Assembly: GCF_019219065.1 (NCBI RefSeq)
Contig: NZ_JAHUWK010000010.1
Location: forward strand, 62,001-126,000
DNA: 64,000 bases
Reading direction: 5' to 3'
Source: Duganella sp. sic0402
GTDB taxonomy: Bacteria; Pseudomonadota; Gammaproteobacteria; Burkholderiales; Burkholderiaceae_D
Below, in pieces: positions 58,001-64,000 of this stretch; the first letter of the stretch is position 1; each line of letters starts with the position of its first letter. The notes below the pieces were generated by a model. It was not told the origin of the DNA and searched no databases. It worked only from the letters and a program-made list of their open reading frames with translations. The translations under genes were made by a program, and so were the position numbers.

Positions 58001-58490
58001 CATGGACATCCCCAACGTCAGTGGTTCGCTGAACCGGCCGGTGCTGGTCCAGCCCAGCGCGCAATACTGGAACGGCAGCGGCTATGTGTTCAACTCGCAA
58101 TTCCAGCTGGCCAGCATCCCGATGTACACCACCGCCGGCACCAAGACCTACTACATCCAGTTCAGCAAATGCATGAATGGCCTGGACACCAGCAGCAACA
58201 ACAGCTACACCTGCCCCGGCAGCTCTGCGCTGAAGCTGGCGGCACCGGAAACCATCAAATTCACTGATGGCAAGGGCATGTTCTACCTGGCCCAGCCAAC
58301 GCCGGCGCTGACCCGCAATGGCTCGGTCGACATCACGCTGACCAATGCCGCCTTTCAAAACGACCAGGACCAGGACCAGGACCAGGACAAGAAACAGCTG
58401 ATCAGGTATCTGCCCAGCGGCACCGGCCGCATCATCTTTGGCGTCTACCGCTCCGGGCCGGTGATCTACTCGCGCGAGGTGTACAACTAA
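55032..58490 (+). CDS. DUF6701 surface protein (MshQ-like)
   Basis: The 1152-residue protein starts at GTG after AAGGAATATCCC; no in-frame ATG is close. It has a signal-like N-terminus ending near 'SAAAANA'. About residues 60-410 are a long beta-repeat of Gly, Ser and Thr ('SGAINFGANTTVTGSVSG'), resembling polymer-forming sheets. A DUF6701 region follows from about 430 with Cys pairs ('CTGALNGSEPCSCVSK'). Near the C-terminus four GACCAG units encode 'QDQDQDQD'. In MSHA loci MshQ-like proteins are pilus-linked; no msha genes are here. It is probably a cell-surface or periplasmic structural protein. Confidence 0.8.
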   Translation: MWLNVLTILRHGCWAAAAWLLAWSGSAAAANANFNGSAVSNCTLSSNTYTCSSLSLADNDQAIIASGYRVILNNSFAPAWNNGLTMSGTAALQVTGSNSLDLSGANPNSINLSGGNITVGGKFTSVAAARTITVNINAGSITTGGEGVTINGTVTAVGAINFGNKVTINGPVNAATITTGGEYTKITGSVTISGAINFGANTTVTGSVSGASISTGSPTSISGALTVTGTADLGSFIKIGGNLKANTVKTGSPATISGAIDSNTTVDLGSGTTVGGSITGTTVVTGSPVTLNGSITASTAFNLASGGTVTGNITSPSITLASSNSTVKGDISTSGTLDIGSGNTVTGSVTAGGLIMRASGAVINGTTKISGDVDMGSGSTINGDLSARDVITRSSNAVINGNAAVNSIYIDWDNRVTKTITCTGALNGSEPCSCVSKPQSYSYSPTCAAAPSGGIHHFQITHSGVGLTCQPQTVQLKACTNDSCTTTSTTATNVTLSPGGGVISLTGSGSASVRYATATDANGVTLTATASGVSNATVCPNANTGTNNCQMIFKDEGLVLSAPDHISMTPNVKLNVQALKTSPQGSCVPLVQNATVPVKFSCAYINPLPANANQVGVAVGGTNLSCGSSSTDVSLSFDNTGLATPSLQYSEVGQTRLTAAYTSAAGLGASGAGQFMTAPAKIKIEPIRINNPAAPVSQTAFAKASEPFKLRLTALNYNDIATRNFGRESPTPQNFAIPTPVLSNPVNGNFVLTTGTYKGIVNGVADASDGVPGQWRFDETGTLRFTVKLADSSTYYLGNTAANGFNTQATAELTFVPDHFDVALQAGTPMSCALVGGLNNPCGSLNAAGKFIYAKQPFALVINAYTGLKDSTTNIYISPQNYVGTAARPITLSAWTAANPSVPVTGGTSGVGDFSWSKEPPVTARFSFAYDNASKKTTGTLDTSLTGNLPSYDFRLTPTAPTTMVVRAIDSDGATSQGFAEPLLTVVSGRMDIPNVSGSLNRPVLVQPSAQYWNGSGYVFNSQFQLASIPMYTTAGTKTYYIQFSKCMNGLDTSSNNSYTCPGSSALKLAAPETIKFTDGKGMFYLAQPTPALTRNGSVDITLTNAAFQNDQDQDQDQDKKQLIRYLPSGTGRIIFGVYRSGPVIYSREVYN
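58362..58391 (+). repeat. Hexanucleotide repeat GACCAG x4 (+GACAAG)
   Basis: Four exact GACCAG units are followed by GACAAG inside the DUF6701 gene, giving Asp-Gln repeats. Unit length is a multiple of three, so copy changes would alter length and charge without breaking the frame. Confidence 0.85.
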
Positions 58491-58560
58491 GTCGCGCGCT
58501 GCAGGCGCCGGAAAAACAGGTTAGGATGGCCGTTTTCTGAACCAGCACACAAGGAACCCC

Positions 58561-59262
58561 ATGGAAACCAATTCCCAATGGATCGATATCGACACGGCGG
58601 AAGGCAAGTTCGGCGCCTACCTGTCGCTGCCGCGCGGCGGCAAAGGTCCCGGCATCGTCTTGCTTCAGGAAATTTTCGGCGTCAACCAGCACATCCGCAA
58701 CGTCGCCGACCAGTATGCGGCCGATGGCTATGTGGTGCTGGCGCCGGACCTGTTCTGGCGTCAGGGCGCACGCATCGAACTAGGCTATGACGGAGCAGAC
58801 TGGAAGCGCGCGGTCGAACTGATGCAGGCCACCGATTTCGCCAAGGCGCAACAGGACATCACCGCCACCCTCAAGGTGCTGCGCGGCCTGGATGCGGTGG
58901 GCAAGGCCAAAGTGGCGTCGATCGGCTACTGCTTCGGCGGCCGCCTGTCCTACCATACGGCCGCCAACGGCCTGGTGGATGCGGCGGTGGCCTATTACGG
59001 CGGCGGCATCCAGAATGCGCTGGAGCGCGCGTCCGAGATCAAAGTGCCGGTACTGATGCACTTCGGCGCCAAGGACGACCATATCCCGACCGAAGCGGTG
59101 AAAAGCATCGCCGAAGCCTTCGACAACAACGAACAGGTTGAAATCCACGTTTACGAAAACGCCGAACACGGCTTCAACTGCAACCACCGCTCTTCGTACA
59201 ACCAGCGTGCCGCCGCCCAGGCGCACGGCAACTCGCTGCTGTTCCTCGGCGAACAGCTCTAA
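58561..59262 (+). CDS. Dienelactone hydrolase family protein
   Basis: The 233-residue protein matches dienelactone hydrolases: Glu37 in 'LLQEIFGVN', the nucleophile Cys124 in 'GYCFGG', Asp172 in 'FGAKDDHIP' and His203 in 'EHGFNC'. It has no signal peptide, so it acts in the cytoplasm. The classical reaction opens dienelactones to maleylacetate in chlorocatechol breakdown. Many homologues act on other esters or lactones, and no catechol genes are nearby. It ends 4 bases into a convergent membrane-protein gene. Confidence 0.9.
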   Translation: METNSQWIDIDTAEGKFGAYLSLPRGGKGPGIVLLQEIFGVNQHIRNVADQYAADGYVVLAPDLFWRQGARIELGYDGADWKRAVELMQATDFAKAQQDITATLKVLRGLDAVGKAKVASIGYCFGGRLSYHTAANGLVDAAVAYYGGGIQNALERASEIKVPVLMHFGAKDDHIPTEAVKSIAEAFDNNEQVEIHVYENAEHGFNCNHRSSYNQRAAAQAHGNSLLFLGEQL

Positions 59263-59768
59263 GCCCGCAACAGTCCTTCCCCGCCAGCGGCGCCTTTCTT
59301 CAGGCGCCGCAGCTGCAACCGTACCCCCACCAGAAACACCACGAACAGCAGGCCAGTGATGGCTTTCAGCTCCGGCGCCTCATGGCTGGTCAGCCATGGA
59401 TCGCCATACGGCAGGCGGGTGGTGGTTTCGGTCACTGCCGGTATCATGTGGAAGAACACGGTCAGCGTATAGCCGACGGTCGACACCGCCGCCGAGCGCA
59501 CGCCGAACTTGCCGCGATCGGCCAGCCAGGCTGCACCCAGCACCAGCAAGGTCATGATGCCCAGCATATGCGGCTTGCCGAAGCCGCCGTGCTGGAAAAT
59601 GCCAAAGCCCGTCACGCAGGTCAGCACCGTGCTCCAGATGTATAGCTTGCCCAGCGCGCTGTCCGGCACGATGCGCTTGTCGCGGACAAAGGAGCGCAGC
59701 GCGGCGTACACCGCCACCAGGCTGATCAGGGTATGGATGACACCGAGGTAGGTTAAACCGTAGATCAT
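59259..59768 (-). CDS. Membrane protein of unknown function
   Basis: The 169-residue protein 'MIYGLTYLGVIHTLISLVAV' has about four membrane helices joined by short loops, with conserved His residues near 'HGGFGKPHMLG' and 'FFHMIPAVTET'. These could be haem or metal ligands, but I recognise no family. AAAGGG lies 7 bases before the chosen ATG (59768); the upstream in-frame ATG at 59783 is less likely. It is convergent with the dienelactone hydrolase gene. Confidence 0.72.
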   Translation of the reverse strand: MIYGLTYLGVIHTLISLVAVYAALRSFVRDKRIVPDSALGKLYIWSTVLTCVTGFGIFQHGGFGKPHMLGIMTLLVLGAAWLADRGKFGVRSAAVSTVGYTLTVFFHMIPAVTETTTRLPYGDPWLTSHEAPELKAITGLLFVVFLVGVRLQLRRLKKGAAGGEGLLRA

Positions 59769-59886
59769 GGCGCGCCCTTTCAAGTAGGTACGCTGATCGT
59801 ACCCGCTAACGGCGCGCCGGTCATACCACTTAAAGGGTATTGCGGCTGCGTTAAAATAGGCAGATCACCCACAAGGAAGCACGCCC

Positions 59887-60330
59887 ATGGCCCGCCTCAA
59901 GCTGGATTTTCCAGACGACCTGTTTATTTTTTCCACGCAGCTGACGGTGCGTGTCACCGACATCAACGGCGCCAACCACCTTGGCAACGATTCGATGATC
60001 TCGATGATTTCGGAAGCACGCGCGCGCTTCCTGTTCGAATACGGCCTGCAGGAAACCGGCGCCGACGGCCTCGGCATCATCGTCACCGATCTGGCCACCA
60101 CCTATAAGGCCGAGGCGCATGCGCGCGACCAGTTGGTATTCGAGGTCGGCGTGATGGATTTCAACCAGTACGGCGGTGACATCGTGTTCCGCATCACCCG
60201 CCCGCGCGACAGCAAGCTGGTGGCGCTAGCCAAATACGGTTTTGTCTTCTTCAACTACAAAACCAGCCAGGTCACGCCGATGCCGCCGGAGTTCCTGGCC
60301 AAGTTTCCCAAAGTGAACCGGCTCGACTAA
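59887..60330 (+). CDS. Hotdog-fold acyl-CoA thioesterase
   Basis: The 147-residue protein has the hotdog start ('FSTQLTVRVTDINGANHLGN') with Asp in 'VRVTDINGANHLGNDS' at the usual catalytic position. A central helix ('MISEARARFLFEYG') and a 'YKAEAHARDQLVFEVGVM' strand follow. It fits the 4HBT/FcbC-like thioesterases. The substrate is a CoA or ACP thioester. It overlaps no gene and ends 6 bases before the DUF3016 gene, which is convergent. Confidence 0.87.
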   Translation: MARLKLDFPDDLFIFSTQLTVRVTDINGANHLGNDSMISMISEARARFLFEYGLQETGADGLGIIVTDLATTYKAEAHARDQLVFEVGVMDFNQYGGDIVFRITRPRDSKLVALAKYGFVFFNYKTSQVTPMPPEFLAKFPKVNRLD

Positions 60331-60336
60331 GCCTGC

Positions 60337-60828
60337 TTACTTCTGCGCCACCTGCTGCACCACGGTTTTCTTGAACCATTCGTCCAGCATCTGTTTTTCG
60401 TAGCGCAGCGTATCGTTGTCGAAATAACCGGTGCGGCTCCACTGGTAATTCATATTTGACAACTGATCCTCGCCGCTGCGCAGCACCGTGCCGTTTTCCT
60501 CCAGCGTGTAGCGCAGACGGATGCGCGGCCAGTCGGCGCCACCGGTCAGCACGCGGATATCGTCGCCGGCGCGGCGCGGGTACAGCCGGCCAGCCAGATC
60601 GATGTCCAGCACTTCGATCTTCAGCGACTGCCCTTGCGGCAGCTTCTTGTCCAGCGTGGCGAAATAATCGCTGAAATCCTTCAGCGTGCGCTCGCGGTCC
60701 ACCTCGCCACGCGGCACATCGGTAAAGTCTTCCGGCTTGACGTAGCTGACGCTCACTTCCGCCAGCGCGGCGCTCGACGCCAGCAATGCCGTCAGCCCGG
60801 CCAGCACGGTTTTTGTCATCAGGCGCAT
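60337..60828 (-). CDS. DUF3016 family protein, exported
   Basis: The 163-residue protein has a signal peptide ending 'SAALAE' and the DUF3016 core: 'VSVSYVKPEDFTDVPRGE', 'LKIEVLDIDLAGRLYPRR' and 'RIRLRYTLEENG'. Its role is unknown. AAGGAGGGG precedes the ATG at 60828. The upstream in-frame start at 60930 would lack a signal. It is divergent from the PhoX-like gene. Confidence 0.87.
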   Translation of the reverse strand: MRLMTKTVLAGLTALLASSAALAEVSVSYVKPEDFTDVPRGEVDRERTLKDFSDYFATLDKKLPQGQSLKIEVLDIDLAGRLYPRRAGDDIRVLTGGADWPRIRLRYTLEENGTVLRSGEDQLSNMNYQWSRTGYFDNDTLRYEKQMLDEWFKKTVVQQVAQK

Positions 60829-60928
60829 GATGCCCCTCCTTGGATAGATTCTATACAAGCAATATAGCCCTTTTCGCCGGCCTGCGCCCGCGCTGAATAA
60901 GTTTGTTACCAATCGCCCGCCAGCGGAC

Positions 60929-60962
60929 ATGTCACGGTGTTGTCATACCTGATCGATAAGAT
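60929..60962 (+). promoter_or_regulatory. Pho box and promoter of PhoX-like gene
   Basis: ATGTCAC, GGTG and TTGTCAT (60929-60946) form two TGTCA half-sites 11 bases apart, the PhoB spacing. A TAAGAT -10 box (60957-60962) follows ten bases later, where a PhoB-activated promoter has its -10 box. Confidence 0.72.
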
Positions 60963-61048
60963 TGCGGCCGTCGAAGCCCAGCCACTGCTTCGCATGATGC
61001 CAGCCAGGCACATGGAACGGCCACACACCACAACAAGGTACCAACACC

Positions 61049-62971
61049 ATGACCGAGCAACTTGATCCGTCCCGCCGCAACCTCCTCAAATTCCTGTCCA
61101 GCGCACCGCTGCTGCCGCTGGCTGGCGGCAGCGCCACCGCCGCCCTGTTGGCCGCCTGCGGCGGCGGCGACACCGCCATCCCCGCCGCACAGCTGATGTC
61201 GGTGAGCTTCTCCGGCATGGCCGCACCGTCGCTGGCCGATGCGCCGAAAATGGCCACCACCACGGTCGCCTCGGCGATGCAGGCGCTGTACTCGGACGGC
61301 AAGACCGTACCGTACAAGCTGGCCTACCAGACCTTCTTCATCACCGGCGCGCAAGTACCGAACGGCAGCGGCGGCACCGTGCTGGCCGGCGGCTACTGGG
61401 ACATCAACAACAAGCCTATCCTGGACAAGACCGACGCCAACTCGCGCCAGTTCTTCTCCGATGCGCCGGACGGCACCTCGCTGCTGAGACTGGCTTCGAC
61501 CACCGTGCCCAACATCAAGGGCAACGCCGTGTTCGCCGTGGTGCAGTTCGAATACACCACCCGCAACGTCAAGGGCGATTCCGTGTATGGCATGCTGCCG
61601 TCGCCGATCGCCGTGCTGACGCTGGACCAGGACAAGACCACCGGCGCGCTGACGCTGGTCAAATACCATAACGTCGACACCAGCGCCGCCAACGGCCTGT
61701 GGATTACCTGCGGCGCCAGCCGTTCGCCATGGAACACCCACCTGTCGAGCGAAGAGTACGAGCCGGACGCCAGCACCATCGAGAAAAACACCCAGTTCGC
61801 CAACTTCAGCCTCAACCTGTACGGCGACGCCACCAAGGCCAATCCTTACCACTACGGCCACCTGCCGGAAATCACCGTCAACCAGGACGGCACCGGCAGC
61901 TGCAAGAAGCACTACTGCCTGGGCCGCATCTCGCACGAACTGGTACAGGTGATGCCGGACGAGCGCACCACGCTGATGGGCGACGATGCCACCAACGGCG
62001 GCCTGTTCATGTTCATCGCCGACAAGGCGCGCGACCTGTCCAGCGGCACGCTGTACGTCGCCAAGTGGAACCAGAAGACCACCGACAACGGCGGCTCGGC
62101 TACGCTGACCTGGATCAAGCTGGGCAGCGCCACCTCGGCTGAAATCAAGGCCCTGGCCGACCAGCTGAAAAACGCCGACATCATGGAAGTGAAAACCGCC
62201 GATCCGGCGGACGCCAGTTTCACCAAGATCCCGTTCAACGGCACCTACAACTGGATCAAGATCAAGCCGGGCATGGAGAAGGCCGCAGCCTTCCTGGAAA
62301 CCCACCGCTACGCAGCGCTGAAAGGCGGCAGCATGGGCTTCACCAAAATGGAAGGCACCACCGTCAACGCCAAGGACAAGATCGCCTACTCGGCCATCGC
62401 ATCGATAGGCTCGGCAATGACCAATGGCTCAGGCGGCATTTCCATCAAGGGCCCATCGGCCGGCGCGGTGTATGCGCTGAACATGAAAGGCGGCCAAGTG
62501 GACACCGCCGGCGCTGCGATGAACAGCGAATGGGTGCCGGTCGACATGGCAGCCGTACCGGCGCTGGTCAGCGAAGACCTGGCCACGCCTGACGCGCTGG
62601 GCAACAAAGCCAACGCCGACAAGGTCGCCAATCCGGATAACATCAAGTTCTCCGAAAAACTGCGTACCCTGTTTGTGGGCGAGGACAGCAGCACCCACGT
62701 CAACAACTTCCTGTGGGCGTACAACGTCGACACCAAGGCGCTGACCCGCATCCTGTCGACCCCGTCGGGTGCAGAATCCACCGGCCTGCACGCAGTGGAC
62801 GACATCAACGGCTTCGCCTACATCATGAGCAACTTCCAGCACCCAGGCGATTGGGAATCGGTGCATAGCAAAGTGCAGGCCACGCTGGACCCGCTGATCC
62901 GCGCCAACTACCGCGACCGCTACGGCGCGGCAGTCGGCTACATCACCGGCTTCCCGGCGCTGACCTTCTAA
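61049..62971 (+). CDS. PhoX family protein, Tat-exported alkaline phosphatase-like
   Basis: The 640-residue protein has a Tat signal ('SRRNLLKFLSSAPLLPL', residues 8-24) and then the PhoX/DUF839 fold. 'PWNTHLSSEEYEPDAST' holds the metal-ligand Glu residues, and 'RISHELVQVMPDERTTLMGD' and 'GGLFMFIADKARD' are blade motifs. PhoX is a Ca2+/Fe3+ phosphomonoesterase that releases phosphate from organic esters. The Pho box upstream supports phosphate-starvation control. Whether this divergent member keeps phosphatase activity needs testing. Confidence 0.85.
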   Translation: MTEQLDPSRRNLLKFLSSAPLLPLAGGSATAALLAACGGGDTAIPAAQLMSVSFSGMAAPSLADAPKMATTTVASAMQALYSDGKTVPYKLAYQTFFITGAQVPNGSGGTVLAGGYWDINNKPILDKTDANSRQFFSDAPDGTSLLRLASTTVPNIKGNAVFAVVQFEYTTRNVKGDSVYGMLPSPIAVLTLDQDKTTGALTLVKYHNVDTSAANGLWITCGASRSPWNTHLSSEEYEPDASTIEKNTQFANFSLNLYGDATKANPYHYGHLPEITVNQDGTGSCKKHYCLGRISHELVQVMPDERTTLMGDDATNGGLFMFIADKARDLSSGTLYVAKWNQKTTDNGGSATLTWIKLGSATSAEIKALADQLKNADIMEVKTADPADASFTKIPFNGTYNWIKIKPGMEKAAAFLETHRYAALKGGSMGFTKMEGTTVNAKDKIAYSAIASIGSAMTNGSGGISIKGPSAGAVYALNMKGGQVDTAGAAMNSEWVPVDMAAVPALVSEDLATPDALGNKANADKVANPDNIKFSEKLRTLFVGEDSSTHVNNFLWAYNVDTKALTRILSTPSGAESTGLHAVDDINGFAYIMSNFQHPGDWESVHSKVQATLDPLIRANYRDRYGAAVGYITGFPALTF

Positions 62972-62983
62972 GCCGATCGAGCC

Positions 62984-63015
62984 GCCAACCCGCCAGCGGC
63001 AGCTGGCGGGTTGGC
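62984..63015 (+). terminator. Strong hairpin after PhoX-like gene
   Basis: GCCAACCCGCCAGC and GCTGGCGGGTTGGC form a perfect 14-bp stem around GGCA, 12 bases after the stop codon. There is no T-run, but such a stem usually stops or protects the transcript. Confidence 0.65.
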
Positions 63016-63085
63016 ACATTGCGTGAGAATCACTTTAATTTCCAAATGGCAAGTTTTAGCTTCTACCAACTTACCAGGACATCTC

Positions 63086-63321
63086 ATGAGTTTCCGATTG
63101 CATGAAAGAATGCCAAAGGCGGTCGCAGAAGGCCGCAAGTTCATCGACGCCAAAGTGCGCAGCAAAAACCTGGATATCGCCGCCATGCAGCAAACCTAGG
63201 CGTACAAGAAAGAATACGCCGCCTCCATCGCCGAATTGAGCGGCAAGCCTGAAGCAGAACGCATCAGCGCTTGCAACTTCGAATGGGTCCTTATAGCGAC
63301 AAGGCGTCCAAGAAAAAGTAA
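63086..63321 (+). pseudogene. Small decayed gene (stop plus frameshift)
   Basis: ATG at 63086 opens 'MSFRLHERMPKAVAEGRKF' and runs to a TAG at 63197-63199. The same frame then continues as coherent sequence ('YKKEYAASIAELSGKPEAE'). At about 63284 a one-base loss in a G-run breaks the frame: restoring it gives 'EWGPYSDKASKKK' and a stop at 63321. The intact protein would have about 78 residues. I know no family. The two lesions show recent loss of function. Confidence 0.6.
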
Positions 63322-63327
63322 ACAGCC

Positions 63328-64000
63328 CTAGGGGTTGGCCGGCCGCAGTTTCTGCAGTTCCGCCGCCGCATGGCGGTTGCCCGGATCGAGCGCCAGCACC
63401 CTGGTGTAGCCGGCGCGCGCGCCTTCGACGTCGCCCGCCGCCAGCAAGGTCTCGGCCAGGCTGTCGTGGACATTCGGGCTGGCTGGATAAGCTGCGGCGT
63501 TCCAGCGCATCACCTGCACCGCCGCCTCGATTTTCTGCTTGCGCAACAGGCCGTAGCCGAACGCGTTCAAGGCCTTTTCACTGACATCATAATTTTCCGG
63601 TTCACTGGCGCGCAGCCTTGTGTATTCGGCGCGCATGGCGTCGAGTCCCTGGTGGTACAGAATCGGCGTCAACGCATCAGCCAGGCTGCGTTTTGGCAGC
63701 GCCACCGGCTTGCCGTGCAACTGGTCGGCAATATCGCGCGCCATGCCCACCACCACCGCTCCCTGCCAGGCATTGTTGAGAATGATGATGGTCACCCGAT
63801 CCGACACGGAGCGCACCAGTATGCTCTGATAGCCGGGGATGCTGCCGGTATGCGTCACCACCGGCCGCGCCGGACCGCCCTGCACCGTCCAGTCCTCGAC
63901 CCCCCAGCCGTAGCCATATTGATTGCCGCGATCCATGAACATCTCGCGCTGCGCCGCCTGGCTGAGCAGGCGGCCATCGGCCAGCGCCGTGTCGAAGCGC
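63328..64000 (-). CDS. Serine hydrolase with TPR tail, C-terminal part (partial)
   Basis: The gene enters from the right edge. The visible 223 residues include the end of a class C beta-lactamase-like domain ('HTGSIPGYQSILVRSVSDR', the HTGxxPG motif in place of KTG) and a TPR-like tail ('NVHDSLAETLLAAGDVEGAR'). The SxxK nucleophile lies outside the window. The layout copies the gene at 8466, so the two are paralogues. It probably acts in the periplasm as an esterase or peptidase. Confidence 0.85.
   Translation of the reverse strand, partial: RFDTALADGRLLSQAAQREMFMDRGNQYGYGWGVEDWTVQGGPARPVVTHTGSIPGYQSILVRSVSDRVTIIILNNAWQGAVVVGMARDIADQLHGKPVALPKRSLADALTPILYHQGLDAMRAEYTRLRASEPENYDVSEKALNAFGYGLLRKQKIEAAVQVMRWNAAAYPASPNVHDSLAETLLAAGDVEGARAGYTRVLALDPGNRHAAAELQKLRPANP

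Noticed and set aside
58362..58391. GACCAG repeat as a phase-variation switch
   Set aside because: Units of six bases keep the frame, so on/off switching is not possible; only length variation remains.
1..64000. CRISPR arrays, rRNA genes, prophage modules, secretion systems
   Set aside because: I looked for spaced repeats, rRNA signatures and structural phage genes and saw none.

Overview
This 64-kb window is high-GC, densely coded bacterial chromosome. The gene content points to a soil or plant-associated betaproteobacterium of the Oxalobacteraceae (Massilia/Duganella type): TonB-dependent receptors with halogenase-like and SapC partners, many secreted peptidases and hydrolases, PsiF, DUF6701 and DUF4424 proteins, and sigma-54 promoters. 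The genus is an inference from content; no rRNA or other marker gene is present.

Layout. 1-6.7 kb: the end of an AraC-type regulator overlapping an MFS transporter, then a secreted S9 peptidase, a GH13 amylase-family enzyme and a secreted M20 peptidase. 6.8-8.5 kb: tRNA-Phe, followed by a lower-GC patch with a truncated IS21-type istA and an unrecognised gene. 8.5-12.3 kb: a TPR-tailed serine hydrolase divergent from an exported acetamidase-like protein plus DUF4424, with a perfect 22-bp palindrome between them. 12.3-16 kb: a chemoreceptor under an FNR-type box, a solute-binding protein, a coiled-coil protein and a YgjV protein. 16-18.6 kb: a second S9 peptidase, then a HigA antitoxin whose HigB toxin has lost its middle.

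18.6-28.5 kb is a nutrient-uptake locus. A LacI regulator and a polysaccharide deacetylase diverge from a 992-aa TonB receptor, followed by halogenase-like, SapC, cupin/JmjC and second halogenase-like genes. Two LacI-type operators lie in the divergent promoter region.

28.5-41.3 kb: a LysR/SDR pair, sodC, psiF, a soluble double-Cache/CheW protein behind a sigma-54 promoter, two GIN-domain proteins flanking a GGDEF-EAL protein, a MazG-like pyrophosphohydrolase, an SDR/AraC pair and an esterase. 41.3-46.5 kb: an operon for a Tat-exported amine oxidase, cytochrome c, exported RidA and a TonB receptor, behind a consensus sigma-54 promoter. 46.6-48.4 kb: a lone TnsB-like protein whose second catalytic Asp appears to be Asn. 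48.6-64 kb: a DEAD-box helicase with two DbpA-type RNA-binding domains, more hydrolases and SDRs, an M28 peptidase, a 1152-aa DUF6701 surface protein, dienelactone hydrolase, thioesterase, DUF3016, a Pho-box-controlled PhoX-like protein, a small decayed gene and the C-terminal part of a second TPR-tailed serine hydrolase.

Overall the window describes a scavenging lifestyle: exported peptidases and glycosidases, TonB uptake under sugar-type repressors, phosphate- and oxygen-responsive promoters, and chemotaxis and c-di-GMP signalling. The best candidates for undescribed biology are the periplasmic amine-oxidation operon, the catalytically altered TnsB-like protein and the sigma-54-driven soluble Cache-Cache-CheW protein.
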